Assembly: GCF_026230105.1 (NCBI RefSeq)
Contig: NC_079478.1
Span: forward strand, 26,117,653-26,181,652
Length of the DNA: 64,000 nt
Direction: 5' to 3'
Origin: Diorhabda sublineata
Taxonomy: Eukaryota; Arthropoda; Insecta; Coleoptera; Chrysomelidae
The stretch's first letter is position 1, and every line of letters starts with the position of its first letter. This document shows positions 12,018 to 24,700 of the stretch, piece after piece. The notes under the pieces were generated by a model that was given only the letters and a program-made list of their open reading frames with translations, was not told the DNA's origin and searched no databases. Position numbers and translations under genes: made by a program.

Positions 12018-13329
12018 TACATCAGAAGAATTGTATGAAAATATGACTTGTGTTTTCTATCCGTCACATCTATGGTATAAATCAGACACTAATATTTATT
12101 GATATTCCAAATGTGTAAATAATTGTAGTAAATAGACTGTTATTTATAATTTTAGTTTATTTTATACTTAAACTGAATTATGAAGTAAGTATATAATTTT
12201 TATAAATGAAAATAATACCAAAAACAAAATATATTTTGCCAAATATTAAAGAAAATTCGATTGATATTTTATTTCAAGTGATGATTGTGATATACATTAT
12301 AATTAGTTCTGAATATTCAATTTCAATTTTAAACTATTTTTGCTAGAATTTAATCAAATAAATATTACCAAAAAGATTATGTGAAAAAATTTTCCTCTTC
12401 AGCTGAACCACCAAATGATATCTTTGAGTAATATTTTGTTGAAAATGAGGATCGAATTATTAACTGGTAAAAGAGTTGATGTAACTAACAATTTCTAAGT
12501 ACTTAATAATTTTCTCAACCAATTTAAAAATAATAGTTTCACGCAGTTATCAAGAATGCATTATTTGTTATATGATAAATTGCTTCTTATTATGGAATAC
12601 TTATTGAAAAAATCAACGTTTATAGTAATACATGATATATAATAAATTCAGAATAAGGCAATAAAAATATTGTTTGGTTTCTATAAATGGCAGCTACCTT
12701 TCCTTGAATAGAGAGGCTGATGATTAAGTATACGAAATAGAGATGAAAAATCTGAGTTGAATGTCATGGCAGTACCAATTTTGTTCTGATGGCACATTTT
12801 ATGGAAAGAAACAATGGGACGTCAAAAGCGAGTACGATTCACAGAGAGATTATAAGGTAATCTATTTTTTCTTATAATATTGATGGAGGCTCAGATACCA
12901 TATGTTCGATAACTTTAATCACGTAAGGATATATTTATAGCAAATTTCACTACATATATTGAATTATTTAATTACATACATCATATTGTTTAATATGTGA
13001 TCGTCATATCCAATAATTGATTCTACATTTATTTAATTACACATATTTTAACTTAGTGCAGTTTTTTATAAATGTTTGTATATTATGTGAAACATTTTTT
13101 TAAAAATTTAATATGAATGGTATTTGTGTGAAATAACAGTGGAAAGTCAATTATTTAATTTGTGAATGCTACTTACAAAACTGCGAGCAATGGAAGACAT
13201 AAAGCTCAGCCGATAGATTCATGAAAAATATTTTACTTTGAACTATATCGGTTTGGTGTCATTTTTAATGCATGCCATTTGCAATTCTAGCACTATAGCA
13301 CTTTGTTTCATTTTAGTATAGTGTCATAT
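12018..13329. other. AT-rich sequence, no gene seen
   Basis: No ORF or RNA feature that I can support. Confidence 0.4.
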
Positions 13330-14155
13330 TCATAAAGATTCCGATTCTTCTTCTCTAGAACCCTTATGCCCTTTCAAACGTTAGAGTAATGGGATTTTAA
13401 TTTTCGTTCTCTTTTCGTCTTTTTTTCCACTCTTTCCGATCATTTGCTACTTCATTCAACTTCTGTATTGTTTTCCCCTGTCTTCCTCCTTCCTGTGCTA
13501 CTTGTTGTAACCAAGTTTTCATGGGTCTTACTTACTTTTTTCGTTTTTTTTATATCTTTTATTCTTCTGTCACTTTTCTTATTAGGCTTTGTGGTGTTCC
13601 TCTGTTTATGTGTCCATATCAGTTTACATATCTTCCAACTATTTTTTTTCTTGTATGAGCTTTCCTAAAATCTCTTTGCTTCATCTCCTTTGCTAGTATT
13701 CTACTCTGTATATTTTCGTTCTTTATCCAAATTTCGCTTCTATGTATTTACGTGTGTACAGTTATCAAGTCGTATACTTTTGTTTTTATGTCCGATTTCA
13801 TTTTTTTTCCGAAAATTAAGAGTATAGTATATTTGATGTGCTTGCTTCTCTTTTTCTGTTAACAACAGATATTCAAAAGTGGTCAAATATTTTTGCATTT
13901 CTTGATATTTACGTCAAATCTCAGGTCTTCTATTGTCTTCATCCATATATCTACTTCTTCCACTCTTCAATTTTCTTAAATCTAGAGAGTAGTAAATCGT
14001 CTTCATGTACTAATCCGTCTATTTTTATCAATTCTAGGCTTGTGTCTCCAGTTTATAGTTCTTCTCTTTTATTGTTTTTATCATTCTATCCTTGACAAGT
14101 ATAAATAGAAGAGGACAATTTCCTTGTTTACACCTGTTTCCATCCTAATCACCGC
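13330..14155 (-). pseudogene. Non-LTR retrotransposon (RTE-like) RT to C-terminus, decayed
   Basis: On the minus strand, starting near 14140, broken frames give a QG...LF-LYL block, then DGLVHEDDLLLSRFKKIEEW at about 14029-13970, the catalytic DD block. Further down come SEIWIKNENIQSRILAKEM (about 13735-13680), then RKTWL- and NEVANDRKEWKK-like pieces (about 13500-13400), the usual C-terminal tail of this LINE type. Many stops. The strong T-richness of the plus strand is the shadow of an A-rich LINE sense strand, and the two plus-strand ORFs at 13444-13668 and 13838-14095 are such shadows. Confidence 0.65.
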
Positions 14156-14600
14156 CGATCTTGTTCTGTCTCAGAAAAATTGAAAATTATAATATTATAA
14201 TCAGTTTTATTGTCTTTGGCTATAACTAAGTATGTTTCAAAAGCTCACTTGAAAATAACGTTTCAATGAGACAGTAATTGCGAGGCAAACTTCTCACACT
14301 ATTTCTGAAATAGCTTTTATTTTGACATTCTAAGCACATATTTCACATTTAACTGAGAGCCCTCCTTGGCTCCCTATCGTAAAATGAAAGGTAACCTATA
14401 TTAAAATTAGAAAATCAGCAATTTGGAGGAAATTTCTCATTATCTTCTCACGCTCTGGCTCCAAGGGTGAAATAGTTATGTTATCTAGTACGTTCACTAT
14501 TTTCACTATTTTCATTGTGCATTCAATAATTTAGTATTATATAAATTACATAATACGAGGTATATACACAAAAGTTTAGGTTACATTAGATTAGGTTAGT
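14156..14600. other. AT-rich spacer
   Basis: Nothing recognised. It has TTAGGTTA-like words near 14575-14600, common in insect DNA. Confidence 0.3.
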
Positions 14601-15235
14601 TTGATTATATAAAAAAAGTGTATATACAGAAAAAATATTTTTTGTACAAAAATTTTCTACATAGCTTCCGAAATTTTGTAGGCATATGTCATATCGTGGC
14701 ATAAGCTTTTGTATGCCTGCTTCATTAAATATTGATGCCTGTGTTTCAACTATGTGGTAACATGCTCTTTCAGCTCGTTAAGATTGTTGAACTGATGGGC
14801 ACCAAGTAAAGATTTTATATTTGGAAAGATATTATGAGCGAGGTTCGGAGGTTGATCAAACAGCTAGTCAAATTCCTGTAGGGGGTTTTCTTCATGTTCG
14901 CAGTGAAACGTTGGGCATTATCGTGGAAACAAACAACACCTTTCCACAGTAATATTCGGCGCTTGTTCTGTATTGCGGACGCAAGTTCTCAGTCATCTCG
15001 AAATAAACATTTGTATTGTTTATTTGGAATCTTGCTGAGTAAAATCAAAATGTCCTCTTTGTCCCTAAAAACGGTGCACATGAGTTTTCGATAAATAAAA
15101 ATTGGCTTAATACTTAACTCGTTGGGAACATATTGTGTCTTCATTCCATTGATTACCGTTTTATTTCTGAAGTGTCGGAAGACACCCAAATTTAATTCCC
15201 CGTGACTATCCGAGGAAAGAAGTCATCACCGTCTT
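14601..15235 (-). pseudogene. Mariner transposase, C-terminal two thirds, decayed
   Basis: Minus strand, reading from 15235 down. An RIVTGN.IWV block (the first catalytic D is changed to N, from DETW) is followed by a SMEWRH-like piece. Then comes KLMCTVFRDKEDILILL (within 14989-15189), then AIQNKRR...VVCFHDNAQ (about 14980-14910, the second catalytic block HDNA), then an NLAHNIFPNIKSLLG and NELKEHVTTWL tail (about 14850-14750). Stops and shifts throughout. It differs in sequence from the copy at 11.3-12.0 kb. Confidence 0.7.
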
Positions 15236-15600
15236 ATTGCAGGGTGTCAAAAACTGAAGCGCATTGCCCATACGTTTTTTGTTTGAGTTCTTGAGGAGAA
15301 GTTTGGGTACTCAAGTGTTTGAAATATTAGTTTTTCAATAACAATTTTATGAATTAATGCTCATAAGTTTTGCAGAAATTCCATAGCAAGAGGATTAATT
15401 GTAAACCTACCGTTTCCTCTTTGACCATGTTTACAATAACACAATTATTTTCTAAATTAATTTGAGGATGAAAATGTTAACGTAAGCCATATAGTATCGT
15501 AATTTTTAATTATTTTGTTGACCATTTTGACATACATAGAAAGATGGAGCAAGTAGAGAAGCAGCTGATAAATTGACCCGTACCATTCAGCTTAACTAGC
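15236..15600. other. AT-rich spacer
   Basis: No recognisable feature between the two transposase remnants. Confidence 0.3.
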
Positions 15601-15965
15601 TCTCCAATTGAACTGCATTCGAAACTGTGATCTATGAGGTGAGTACAATATGGTTGATGTAATATTTTGGGGGCTGTTGCAGATAGCAACCGATCACCTT
15701 TTGTATATATTCTAGGCAGCAGAGCAGCGGAGCTTCTGTTAATGATTAAAAACCACTTTATCTATATTTGAGTCCATCACCCTTTTTTATCAAGACAACG
15801 CAGATATTACACGCAAAATCAGGAAAATTCTCCAAGAAGCTGTTTAGCCGTTGCCACCTAGATCACCAGATTCATACTCCATCGAACATGTAGAATATTT
15901 GCCATGGCCTCCTCAATAACCAGATTTCAATCTTGTAGAACACGAAGCCAAATTTACATGTAATA
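15601..15965 (+). pseudogene. Tc1-like transposase C-terminal fragment
   Basis: Plus strand. Broken frames give a VFWGLLQIATDHLLYI-like region (15660-15710), then a QDNADITRKIRKILQEAV block at about 15795-15847, the second catalytic D of Tc1-like enzymes. This is followed by PLPPRSPDSYSIEH and a second similar PWPPQ.PDFNLVEHEAKF stretch (15848-15955), the SPD...EH third catalytic block. The block appears twice in tandem, which suggests a small internal duplication. Stops are present. Confidence 0.6.
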
Positions 15966-16179
15966 ATGTAGATGTGCCCTAAACAGACATTCTTTTGTCG
16001 ATACCCAAACGTGAACAAGAACGATTCCAATCACGGAGTTTTAGATTAGAAGAGCTAGGATATAAAGGCCGTGAATATTTGATCTGTGGATCTATTTTGT
16101 ACCACGATCTCTTTACTACTTTGGTTGCAACTACATTGTTGGGGCTTACCTCTTATAGTTTAAAGAAGCTCAAATGTTT

Positions 16180-16450
16180 GAATAAACAGACGCGCATTTA
16201 CAGAGGAGGAGCTTTGATGTTCATTGTCTTGCAGCAGCGACAACAGCTGTTAGGAGTTTCTCCGCTTTGATTCAGGTGATTAGTCATTGGCCAGTGTCCA
16301 GTAAGAATATTAAAAACACTCCACAAGTCGTTTTCGATAAAATGAAAAACCTTCTGAGTTGAATTAGTAGAAGGAAATCTCTGTGATTCTCTGATATTCT
16401 TTTGTTTCCCCATCTGTAATAGCTTTTTGGGAAACTTATAAAACATTGTT
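16180..16450 (-). pseudogene. LINE C-terminal RNase H/zinc-knuckle tail fragment
   Basis: The minus-strand ORF 16198-16446 contains ILTGHWPMTNHLNQSGETPN followed by CCRCC. This resembles the LTGH...HL..G...CR.C tail that follows the RNase H domain in R1/I-type LINEs. Its first half does not match anything I recognise. Truncated at both ends. Confidence 0.5.
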
Positions 16451-17374
16451 ATTATATGTAAGAAGTTGTCTTGAGTTCGCTTTGCGTTATCAGCTACTCT
16501 GTCTGCTCTATGTAGATTGCGTCACAACCATTACAAGATACATGATATATAATAAGACTTCTTTTATTTTTGGTTATTTTAGATTTTGATCAAGTGAAAT
16601 ATTTGGTTAATGTATTATGTCCTTATGTCCTTCATGACTTATATGTCACGTTTATTGAAATAATTCGATAGTTTTCGGGAAAGTCCTTGTACATATTGTG
16701 AAGAACAATGTTTAGTTTCTGTTTTGTTTCTTATTTGTTTATATTACCTATTTACCCTTTTTTTGAATATGTTACTATACATTTTTTCTGGGTCAATGCC
16801 GTTATTCCTTTTTTAATAACTAAATTCAGGATTTGATCCTTGGACAGGTCTATCAGCCACACTAATAATCGTTAATCTTCTCTGTGACTTAAGATGACAT
16901 GAATTGTTCAAATATTTTCAGGACCAAGTTGATTTTATACACCATTATTTTATATTTTTAGATTTTTAAGAAAAGTTGTAGCACCGATTTTCGTTATACT
17001 AAGAGACATTTTTACAGTATAAGTATCTGAAAAAATAGATATGCGGTGCACTGTTTTCAATTGGCAACTTTCTATATACTCTACTGAGAATTGTTGGAAA
17101 TGTGGAAAATGTGATGAAAACGTCAATGAAAACTAATTTATTTACCACATTCTGAGTTAATAATAGTAAAAAATGGAAATGAACATATAGCGGAGATTTC
17201 TATGTTAATCAAATTCCATAAATTACAACATAATTGCTATACTTACATTATTATTACAAAAGTAATTTGAATAAGCGTATTCAGCTATACAAAAAACTGT
17301 TTACTGGATCAAAAAAAAAGATTAAGACGCGTGTTTAAATTATGAAATATTCAGTCAGTAAAGAAAATCAAATA

Positions 17375-17423
<49 letters not shown>

Positions 17424-17721
17424 CAGCGGTTCTATTTAAAAAAAAAAAGAAATTTGATATTTATGAAGTTAAACTTAGAACACTTATTATACACAACCTG
17501 TATGAAATGAAAAATTTTTCAACATAGATTCAAATACGTCTGACCTTGCTTAAATTAACCGAATAGAAACCGCTTTCATATCTTTAAAGGTATCCTCGTA
17601 AAAAAATAGTTTATAAGGGTCTACAACGCTCAAATTTTAAACAAAAAAATTTGATAACTCAAAAAGTATACATTTTTCGAATAAAAAGTAATTAGACAAA
17701 AGTATACTAAAATTTTACGTA
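16451..17721. other. AT-rich sequence, no gene seen
   Basis: Contains the AT microsatellite at 17378-17422. No supported ORF. Confidence 0.4.
17378..17422. repeat. (AT)n microsatellite
   Basis: Uninterrupted AT dinucleotide run of about 45 bp. Confidence 0.97.
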
Positions 17722-17889
17722 TATTTCAAAAATGTATTAATAAAAAGGGTGTTCTATTCAAAATAACAAAGTTTCAGTCGACTTCCGGTAAAACCGATAT
17801 TAACCGTAAAAATTTTCATGATGTTACCATTACTATAAATATTTTGCCATTTATAGATAGTTTAAACTTGTCGTGGGACACCCTGTATA
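17722..17889 (+). repeat. Dispersed repeat with GTGTTCTATT and GTGGGACACCCTGTATA ends
   Basis: This interval is homologous, in reverse orientation, to 63796-63986. Shared blocks include GTGTTCTATT.AAAATAACAAA, CAGTCGACTTCCGGTA.AACC, AAATTTTCATGAT and CGTGGGACACCCTGT. No ORF. It is probably a non-autonomous DNA element, or part of a larger one. Words of this type are very common in beetle genomes (general knowledge, not checked). Confidence 0.75.
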
Positions 17890-18770
17890 ATAAATTACTG
17901 GCCAAGATATTTTTCAAAAAAGTATCATTTATTTAGTGTATTCGGTTTTATTTCACGGTTAAAAAAATAAAATTGAAGATGTAATGCTAAAAAGGTAATT
18001 CTCTATGTATGGAAAGAGTTTTGCAAACCAAATTTTTTTCATGATCAATTTTAATGAGTTCTAAAATCATAAATCAACTTTCTCTTTCTTGTAACTTCGT
18101 TTTTGTTATGGTAACAAATATTGAATTGAATAATACATTATATTCACTATTTGAACAGTTCCCATGGTTAAAGACTTGTTCGATATTATAGTTGTTATAT
18201 TTTCAGATTAACAGAATGCTTAGAAAAGAAAACGACAACGAAACCTGACTAATCGGAAGCTCTTATGTGCACTCGGTTTGTAATACATCTTGACACTATT
18301 TGAGAACTTTGAGTAGAATAGAAAACAAATGTAATTTTAAGAGGTATATTCACTAATTATACTAATCAAACTTTTTTCTGTCTATTATTAGTCTATCTAG
18401 TACGTGGTAGTAAAGTTCTACGTTGTAAAAAAAATTGCAATAAAGTGGTCACAAGAATATTTCTAAAAAGTTCGGCAGGGAGAGAAACTGCAATTTTAAA
18501 AACTTAAACTGATTATTAAGTGAAAGCCACAAGTGAGTGTTATCAAAAAAAGTTAAGGAAGCAAACCATTACTAGAGTAATTTTTGTTTCAACCTTCTTA
18601 GATGTATCTACTGAAAAAGGGGATAATTATTTTCTTAGATGAAGATATGTAACTCATTTAAAAAGTATTCGTTTTTTGCATAAACAAATCGGTGTTTACG
18701 CGTAACGAGGATGTTTAGTGAAAAATTTACATAATACTGACAACTTTTGGCACCTCTTGCTAAAGTAAAT
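17890..18770. other. AT-rich sequence, no gene seen
   Basis: Spacer between the dispersed repeat and the hAT element. Nothing recognised. Confidence 0.35.
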
Positions 18771-18981
18771 GATTAGAACAGCGGTTCTCAAACTTTTTTA
18801 GTGACGGAACCCTTTTGGAAAGCGAAATACTTGATGGAACCCTGCAATAAAACAATAGTCTCTAAAAGTATATTCTTTATTAATAAGCATAATAAACGTA
18901 GAATGTAACATATACTTATTACTTACTTACATAACAAGTATAATAATAGAAATAGAAGATATTAAAAAAGAAAAAAAATAA

Positions 18982-20897
18982 CTAATGGGAGGTATGAAAC
19001 TGTTTTTTATTTTTCATTAATTGCTGGATATCAGGTTTGATAGAAGACAGTTGAAGTCTCATATCAGGTTCGGCTTCCAGTCTATTCCGGTATTTTGTTT
19101 TCGTGGCTGCATAGGTTGAGAATCCTGTTTCGCACAAATATGTTGTTGGAAATGGAAGAAGAATATTCAGAGCCATTTTGGCAAGCATTGGGTATTCATC
19201 ACGGATTCTGCACCAATAATCGTTGAGAGATGTCGTTTTGAACAATGACTCCATACTTGTGTCTGATGGACATTTCTAAAAGAGATTCATATATCTTATT
19301 TGACATACTTTCGGGCTTTTGCAAGGTGGGTAAAAAAGGATTATGAATCCATGAATTCAGTTTCAATTTTGTATTCTGTTCTTTGGGAAAATACTTCTCA
19401 AAAGATGCGCGCATCCAAGTGAGATATTGGACCAATTCTCCAAATACATCATCTTGAAACATTTCTGAGTCGTTATCGCTAACAAACTCACTGAGTAACG
19501 TAAAGCTTTCTATTTCTCTCTTACTGACGCAAATAATCCAAAAATCTAATTTTCTTTTGAAGGCAGTTATTTTGTTACAGGCCTGGAACACTGTTGTCTG
19601 TTTACCTTGCAATGATAAATTTAATTCGTTCAGTTTTTGAAAGATATCCGCCATGAAAGACAGTCGGAACAACCAAGTTTTATCATACAAACGGTCTTTC
19701 AAATTAAAAGAAGTATCTGAAAGAAACATTTGTAACTCGGCTTTAAGTTCAAATAGCCTTGTTAAAGTTTTACCCCGAGACAGCCATCGCACTTCTGTAT
19801 GGAGCAGCAGTGTTTTATGTTTGCTACCATAATCATCACACAATAATGAGAACAATCGGTATTGTAGTGGTCGTGATTTGATAAAATTTATAATTTTTAC
19901 CGCTTCATCCATTACTAATTTTAGGTTTGACGGCATTTGCTTCATTGTTAGTGTTCGTCTATGCAGGAGACAATGACTGGAACCACAATTAGGTGCTTCT
20001 TTGTATTCGTGACACGACTCCTGCTGTTTTACCCGTCATCGCCTTAGCCCCATCTGTACAAATGTCAATGCAATCGTTCCATCTGAGATTATTTTCTTCA
20101 AAAAATATATTTATTTTAGTAAAAATTTCTTCTCCGGTAGTGTTTGTGGGCAACGGTGAACACATAAGCATGTCTTCTTCAAAAGAACTTTCATATGGAT
20201 ATCTCACGATAACCAGCAAGATAGCCAGACCAGCGACATCAGTAGACTCATCCATTAGCAAGACGAATCGTGTTTTTTGTAGACGTGTAACTAGCTCTTG
20301 TTTGACGTAGCTTGGCAGATCATGAATTCGACGTGAAACAGTATCGTTTGATAGTGGCACAGTAGAAAGATGCTTTGCAGATTTTTCATCGAGCATACAT
20401 TGTGTTATGTCTAACACACATGGTTTTATTAAAATCTCAGCGATAGTGTGCGCTTCACCTTCTTGTGCAATGCGATAGCTAACTAAATATGATGCCTTTG
20501 TGACCTTTTCATTAATAGTTTGGGTTACTTGCATCATAGTTTTTTGACTTTCCAATAACTGTTCCTTTTTACGTACAAAAAATTCTCTATTCTTGTCTTT
20601 AGATTCGGGGTGTACAGTTTCTAAATGTCGGCGCAACTTGGTAGGTACCATGGAACTATTAGGAAGCAGTTTACTACATAACATGCAGAGAGGTGAGCCG
20701 TTGGAATCAAAAAATCCGAAACTGATATATAATTCATCATACTTCCTTTTTTTCGCCTTTGAAACCGTGGAACTTGACGTCGTTGCATCATTATCATCGA
20801 TAATTGCTGTACACTCCGCGCGTACTGCTTTTGAACATTCGGCTTCGTTAGAAGATATTGTTGCAACACGTTTAACGCCTTTAAGCCAACGTTCCAT
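18982..20897 (-). pseudogene. hAT transposase with BED zinc finger (ZBED5/Charlie-like), two frameshifts
   Basis: Starts at 20897 (MERWLKGVKR). First frame 20897-19989: BED-type finger CMLCSKLL...HLETVH at about residues 70-95, RNase H-fold catalytic residues in LLMDESTDVAG and ICTDGAKAMTGKTAG. A shift near 19995 moves to a frame reading KEAPNCGSSHCLLHRR and into the ORF 19945-19199, with KTLLLHTEVRWLSRGKTLTR, the most conserved hAT block. A second shift near 19265-19250 leads to 19254-18982, with LPFPTTYLCETGFS (last catalytic Glu region) and the KTKYRNRL dimerisation tail. Total about 630 codons, normal for the family. Both breaks are single shifts, so inactivation is recent. Confidence 0.92.
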
Positions 20898-21491
20898 TCT
20901 TCTTTATTAATAATTACTTGTCAGGGTGGTGGGGTCAAATTAACGCACGATCGTTACTGAGTGGAAGAGTTTAGTCCAAAGAAGATATGTACAAAACTGA
21001 TACAATCAGAATACAACAGTAGAACAAAAAAAAACGTTTCTAGCAAATAGGTACTTATCGCTCCGAACGCTAATCGTCGACTGACTCGAGTGTCGAAGCG
21101 CGGTCGTCGCTTTTATAGTCCTAGCCTCGATCTCGAACATTCTTAAAAATACTCGAGTCGGCGCCTTTGATAAATAAAAAGCCGAAATAAAAATAGAAAT
21201 ACAAAAATGCGGTGTAAACAATCTCGACTTGTTTTGAAGTTATATAGCCGAAAGTCGCTTGTTTACAACTATAGCGTCTAATCTCTGCGGCGGCTTTTAT
21301 CAAAGTTACTGCGCGCTCACAAGTAGATATCGGTGGTCGGTTTTCATCAAGACAAAGGCTAAAGCGGCTTGCGGATCTCATCGGTGAGACATAAAGTATA
21401 AATAAATCACCTTAAACTCGTAAAATGCACTGTTTCAAGTTAGAATGAAATTACTTTACTGTGCTGGGTGGCGACTGAGTTCTAAATTCTT

Positions 21492-21533
21492 GCGAAACCC
21501 CTACAGGGGTTTCGCGGAACCCTAGGGTTCCGC
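21492..21533. repeat. Paired perfect palindromes at the hAT right end
   Basis: First palindrome 21492-21515 has 11-bp arms with a 2-bp centre. The second, 21514-21533, has 10-bp arms with no spacer. They are subterminal motifs of the hAT element, probably transposase binding sites or hairpin-forming ends (inference). Confidence 0.85.
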
Positions 21534-21679
21534 GGAACACACTTTGAGTATGGTGAGATTAGAATAAAGCATTTCAATATTGTTCATTATTAGCCTATGT
21601 TGAGTTACCACGCTCGTACTAGTATGAGTCTCTATTTTAAACATTTTCAACTATACTGAAGACACAATTTGCTAATATC

Positions 21680-21770
21680 ACCACACCAACACCTACAATT
21701 ACATTGTTTGACGCGCGTTTCGTTGTCCAAGATATTACCTTCAGACCAAGAGTGAAATTTTCATATAACT
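21680..21770 (-). ncRNA. Hammerhead-ribozyme-like remnant, degenerate
   Basis: Minus strand: CTGAAGG (last core A changed to G), a weak stem II, then GAAACGCGCGTC with the perfect short palindrome ACGCGCGT expected for stem III, then AAACAATGTAATTGTAGGTG. The 3' half is nearly identical to the copies at 0.7 and 38.3 kb. Probably inactive. Confidence 0.5.
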
Positions 21771-24700
21771 GGAAATAATTCATAAAATTTGTTTGACGAT
21801 CAAGTCTTTGGACTGCACTCCTATCAACTACGAATATTCCATTAGAGAACATGAAGAGTTTGTATCTGATGAAAACGTTAATTAACACCATATGCATTAT
21901 GGGTTTGTCAAATATCTTCACTAGATGAGCGGAGCCCAACATCAATACCATTGGAGTCTCATTGTGTGGTGTGGAATTATTTCAGGATTTCTTTAATGAA
22001 CCAATAAATGATGCTGAGTTCCTTTCTTTCCCTTTATTTACAAGTGAACCAAATGATATTTATAAGACAATTGCAAAATATGTTCCTGCTAATACATAGT
22101 TTCTTAACATCTTTCTCGAAAAAGTAGATCTTGCATATCACCATAGATAAATTGGGCGAAGAAGAATATTTCCTTGTCATCTTGATGTCCAGATTTCACT
22201 TGTTCGGACGTACACTCCTATCTGAGATAGATAGATAGTTCGAAATATATTATCACTTATACGACATTTATATTTATAGACAGTGTTAGGGAAACCTTTA
22301 AGGTTTCTTTGGAAAAAACATCTGCTAAGCTTAACAGCAATTTGGCATTGACGGAAAAACGAGAAATAATAATTATTTGGTAAAAAATCACAAATTATTT
22401 TGACAAGATATGGATAAATACAGGAGATACGACATTATATGCAATAATAAGTGAAGTGATTGCTATGTACTTTAATAAATCAAGTTAACCCATAAGCCTC
22501 AATCAAGATAAAAAAAATTACAGTGACAATCCGTGCCCAACGAAATTACTAACTCTTTTTAATAAGGTACACTTCTCTTCATTAAAATAGCACACAATTC
22601 ATGGGACAGGTTTCCACAATTTCTTAGCTGTGTGAACTTACTTTACATTTCTGGCAATGTTTACCAATATTAAGTTATCAAGTATTTACAAAACCATCGC
22701 TCTTCCCTCTGGTTACGGTAATCTCTATAAGACCTAGATGAGCTGCCAGTATTCTGATAGACCTACAATCTTCCAATTTGGCAATAATTAATTTCAATTA
22801 ACTGAGAAGGCATTATGTACACTTTTACTTCAACTGAACTCTGTTACTGACAATGACTGTGACATTAGGTAGGAATGTGTATGCTTTTCCAGTAAAAGAA
22901 CTATACTTATATCATTAATTCAGTTTTATTTTCGTCAAATATCAAACACCACAGTAATGTATAAAAAAAACACAACCAATATTCTTACCTATAATTATAT
23001 CAGAATATATATAAATAATTCATTAAGATTTCTCCAGCGCTGGCGCTTGAATTTGAATGTTTTTGTGTACCAGTAATGTAGGTTACTACTTTTTTTTAGT
23101 TAGTTGAACTTTGATAAAAGATTCATAAAAATATTAACAGTGCTGAAAAATTAATTTACATAAAACGTGAATTTATCACTCCTACCCATGTATTGGTTAA
23201 ATATGCTTCGGGGTATTCGATAGGACATCCTGGCAAGGAGCGCGGAAGGACACACAGATATCTAGGAGACAGGATTCTTCGCAGATAATCTGTAACTCTG
23301 CCCATGAATTGTTTTTCTTAAGATCGCTACATTGATTTGTCATGTCATATTTAGTTCTTGGATAGAGATTGGTATTATATATAATAACAATTATCATCAA
23401 AGAATTAAAAGACTAGTTTAATTACTTATGTAAGTTTACCGGAATCCAACAAACAAAAATAAATTTGTTAGTAGATAAATCAAAAGCTACACTTAGAATT
23501 TGAGAAATCCAATATTTCATGGCCTCTAAGGAAATGTTAAATTTTTCCAATTAAATTTTACTTGTAATACAAGCCTTAGTTTTAGTTAATTTTTTGGTTA
23601 GGTTAGGTAAGGTTCGCTTTTTGGACATACCAATAATCATAGCATTTACATCTATGTATTGTTTTCATGTACATCTATGTTCCATTTTATTTTCTATTAT
23701 GGTATACATTTTTTCACAGCACACATAGGAATTCCAGAAGCTACCTATTTAATAATCCGTAACTAATTGGTACAACAAGTTTGATATACAAATTGAACAA
23801 ACCCTGAAATTGGCTCAAGAAACATCCAAGTAATGAACGATAACTGCGAAAGCTATGCACAATAAAAACCTCCAACTGTGATAAGACATTAATCTCATCA
23901 CCTTCATTTCCAGCGCGCGTGGTGGAAATTTCATTATGGTTTCAAGAGTACATCTGTCTTATAAAATCACAATGGAACTATCATCAATCTTTGTATAGAG
24001 CAGTCTCAATGAGAAAGTATCATGCATGAAACACATATCTTTTTGAATTTTTACTTAGAAGCTGTTAAAAATTGTAATGAAGAAATAATTGGAATCGTCG
24101 CACTAAAAGATAACAGAAGAAAAATTTAATCTCTAATAAGGACAAATCAAATCAATTATTCATTCAAAATCATTCAACTTGCTAAAAAGCCTATAAGGAG
24201 AGAAATGTGTCAAGTATAAAACCTCTTTGTGAGGCACGGAAATTCTCATTATATTCACGTTTTTTTTTCAATGCATGTTCAAAGCCTAAAATCTCAAGTA
24301 TGACTTTTAATTGAGATTCATTTAACTGCAATAAGTGACTTGTTTTACTTTTTTCTCTTTTATGACCAATATTTGATATCATCATTGTCCGTACATTTTT
24401 TAGCTATAAATTTTTCATCTTATCCAATATTCAGCAAATCGCATATGTTCAATTTTCTATATATTTTCATAATCTTTTTCTTTCGTTAACTTCATTTACT
24501 TATTAATAATTTATAGTTATCTTATGAAAGGTGTGTAGATTTATCATTAGACCCTATATAAATTTTATTCAAACCAGCTTCAAAATTTACTCGGTCATAT
24601 TTTCATGGAACAACGGAAATCACACCGAATAAAATAGGTTATGACCTTCGTATATGTTGTGAGTTTTGCTAACTTACCTAAAACGAGTAGTACCATCCGA

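Larger units (their letters stand above)
18771..21564 (-). mobile_element. hAT transposon, 2.78 kb, with 8-bp target duplication
   Basis: An exact 8-bp direct repeat, GATTAGAA, sits at 18771-18778 and 21557-21564. The element between (18779-21556) starts with CAGCGGTTCTCAAA, a classic hAT terminus. The right end, read inward, starts TCACCATACTCAAA, so only the CTCAAA part is preserved. Just inside the right end are two perfect palindromes, 21492-21515 and 21514-21533, overlapping by two bases and sharing GCGAAACCCC and GCGGAACCC motifs with the left end, which has GGAACCCTTTT. The transposase is on the minus strand. Confidence 0.92.

Noticed and set aside
13444..14095. Two hydrophobic plus-strand ORFs suggesting small membrane proteins
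   Set aside because: They are antisense shadows of a minus-strand A-rich LINE whose RT blocks are readable.
19993..20910. Plus-strand ORFs of 105 codons each
   Set aside because: Antisense shadows of the hAT transposase.
23594..23610. TTAGG-like repeat as interstitial telomere
   Set aside because: Only two to three imperfect units; such words are common in insect DNA.
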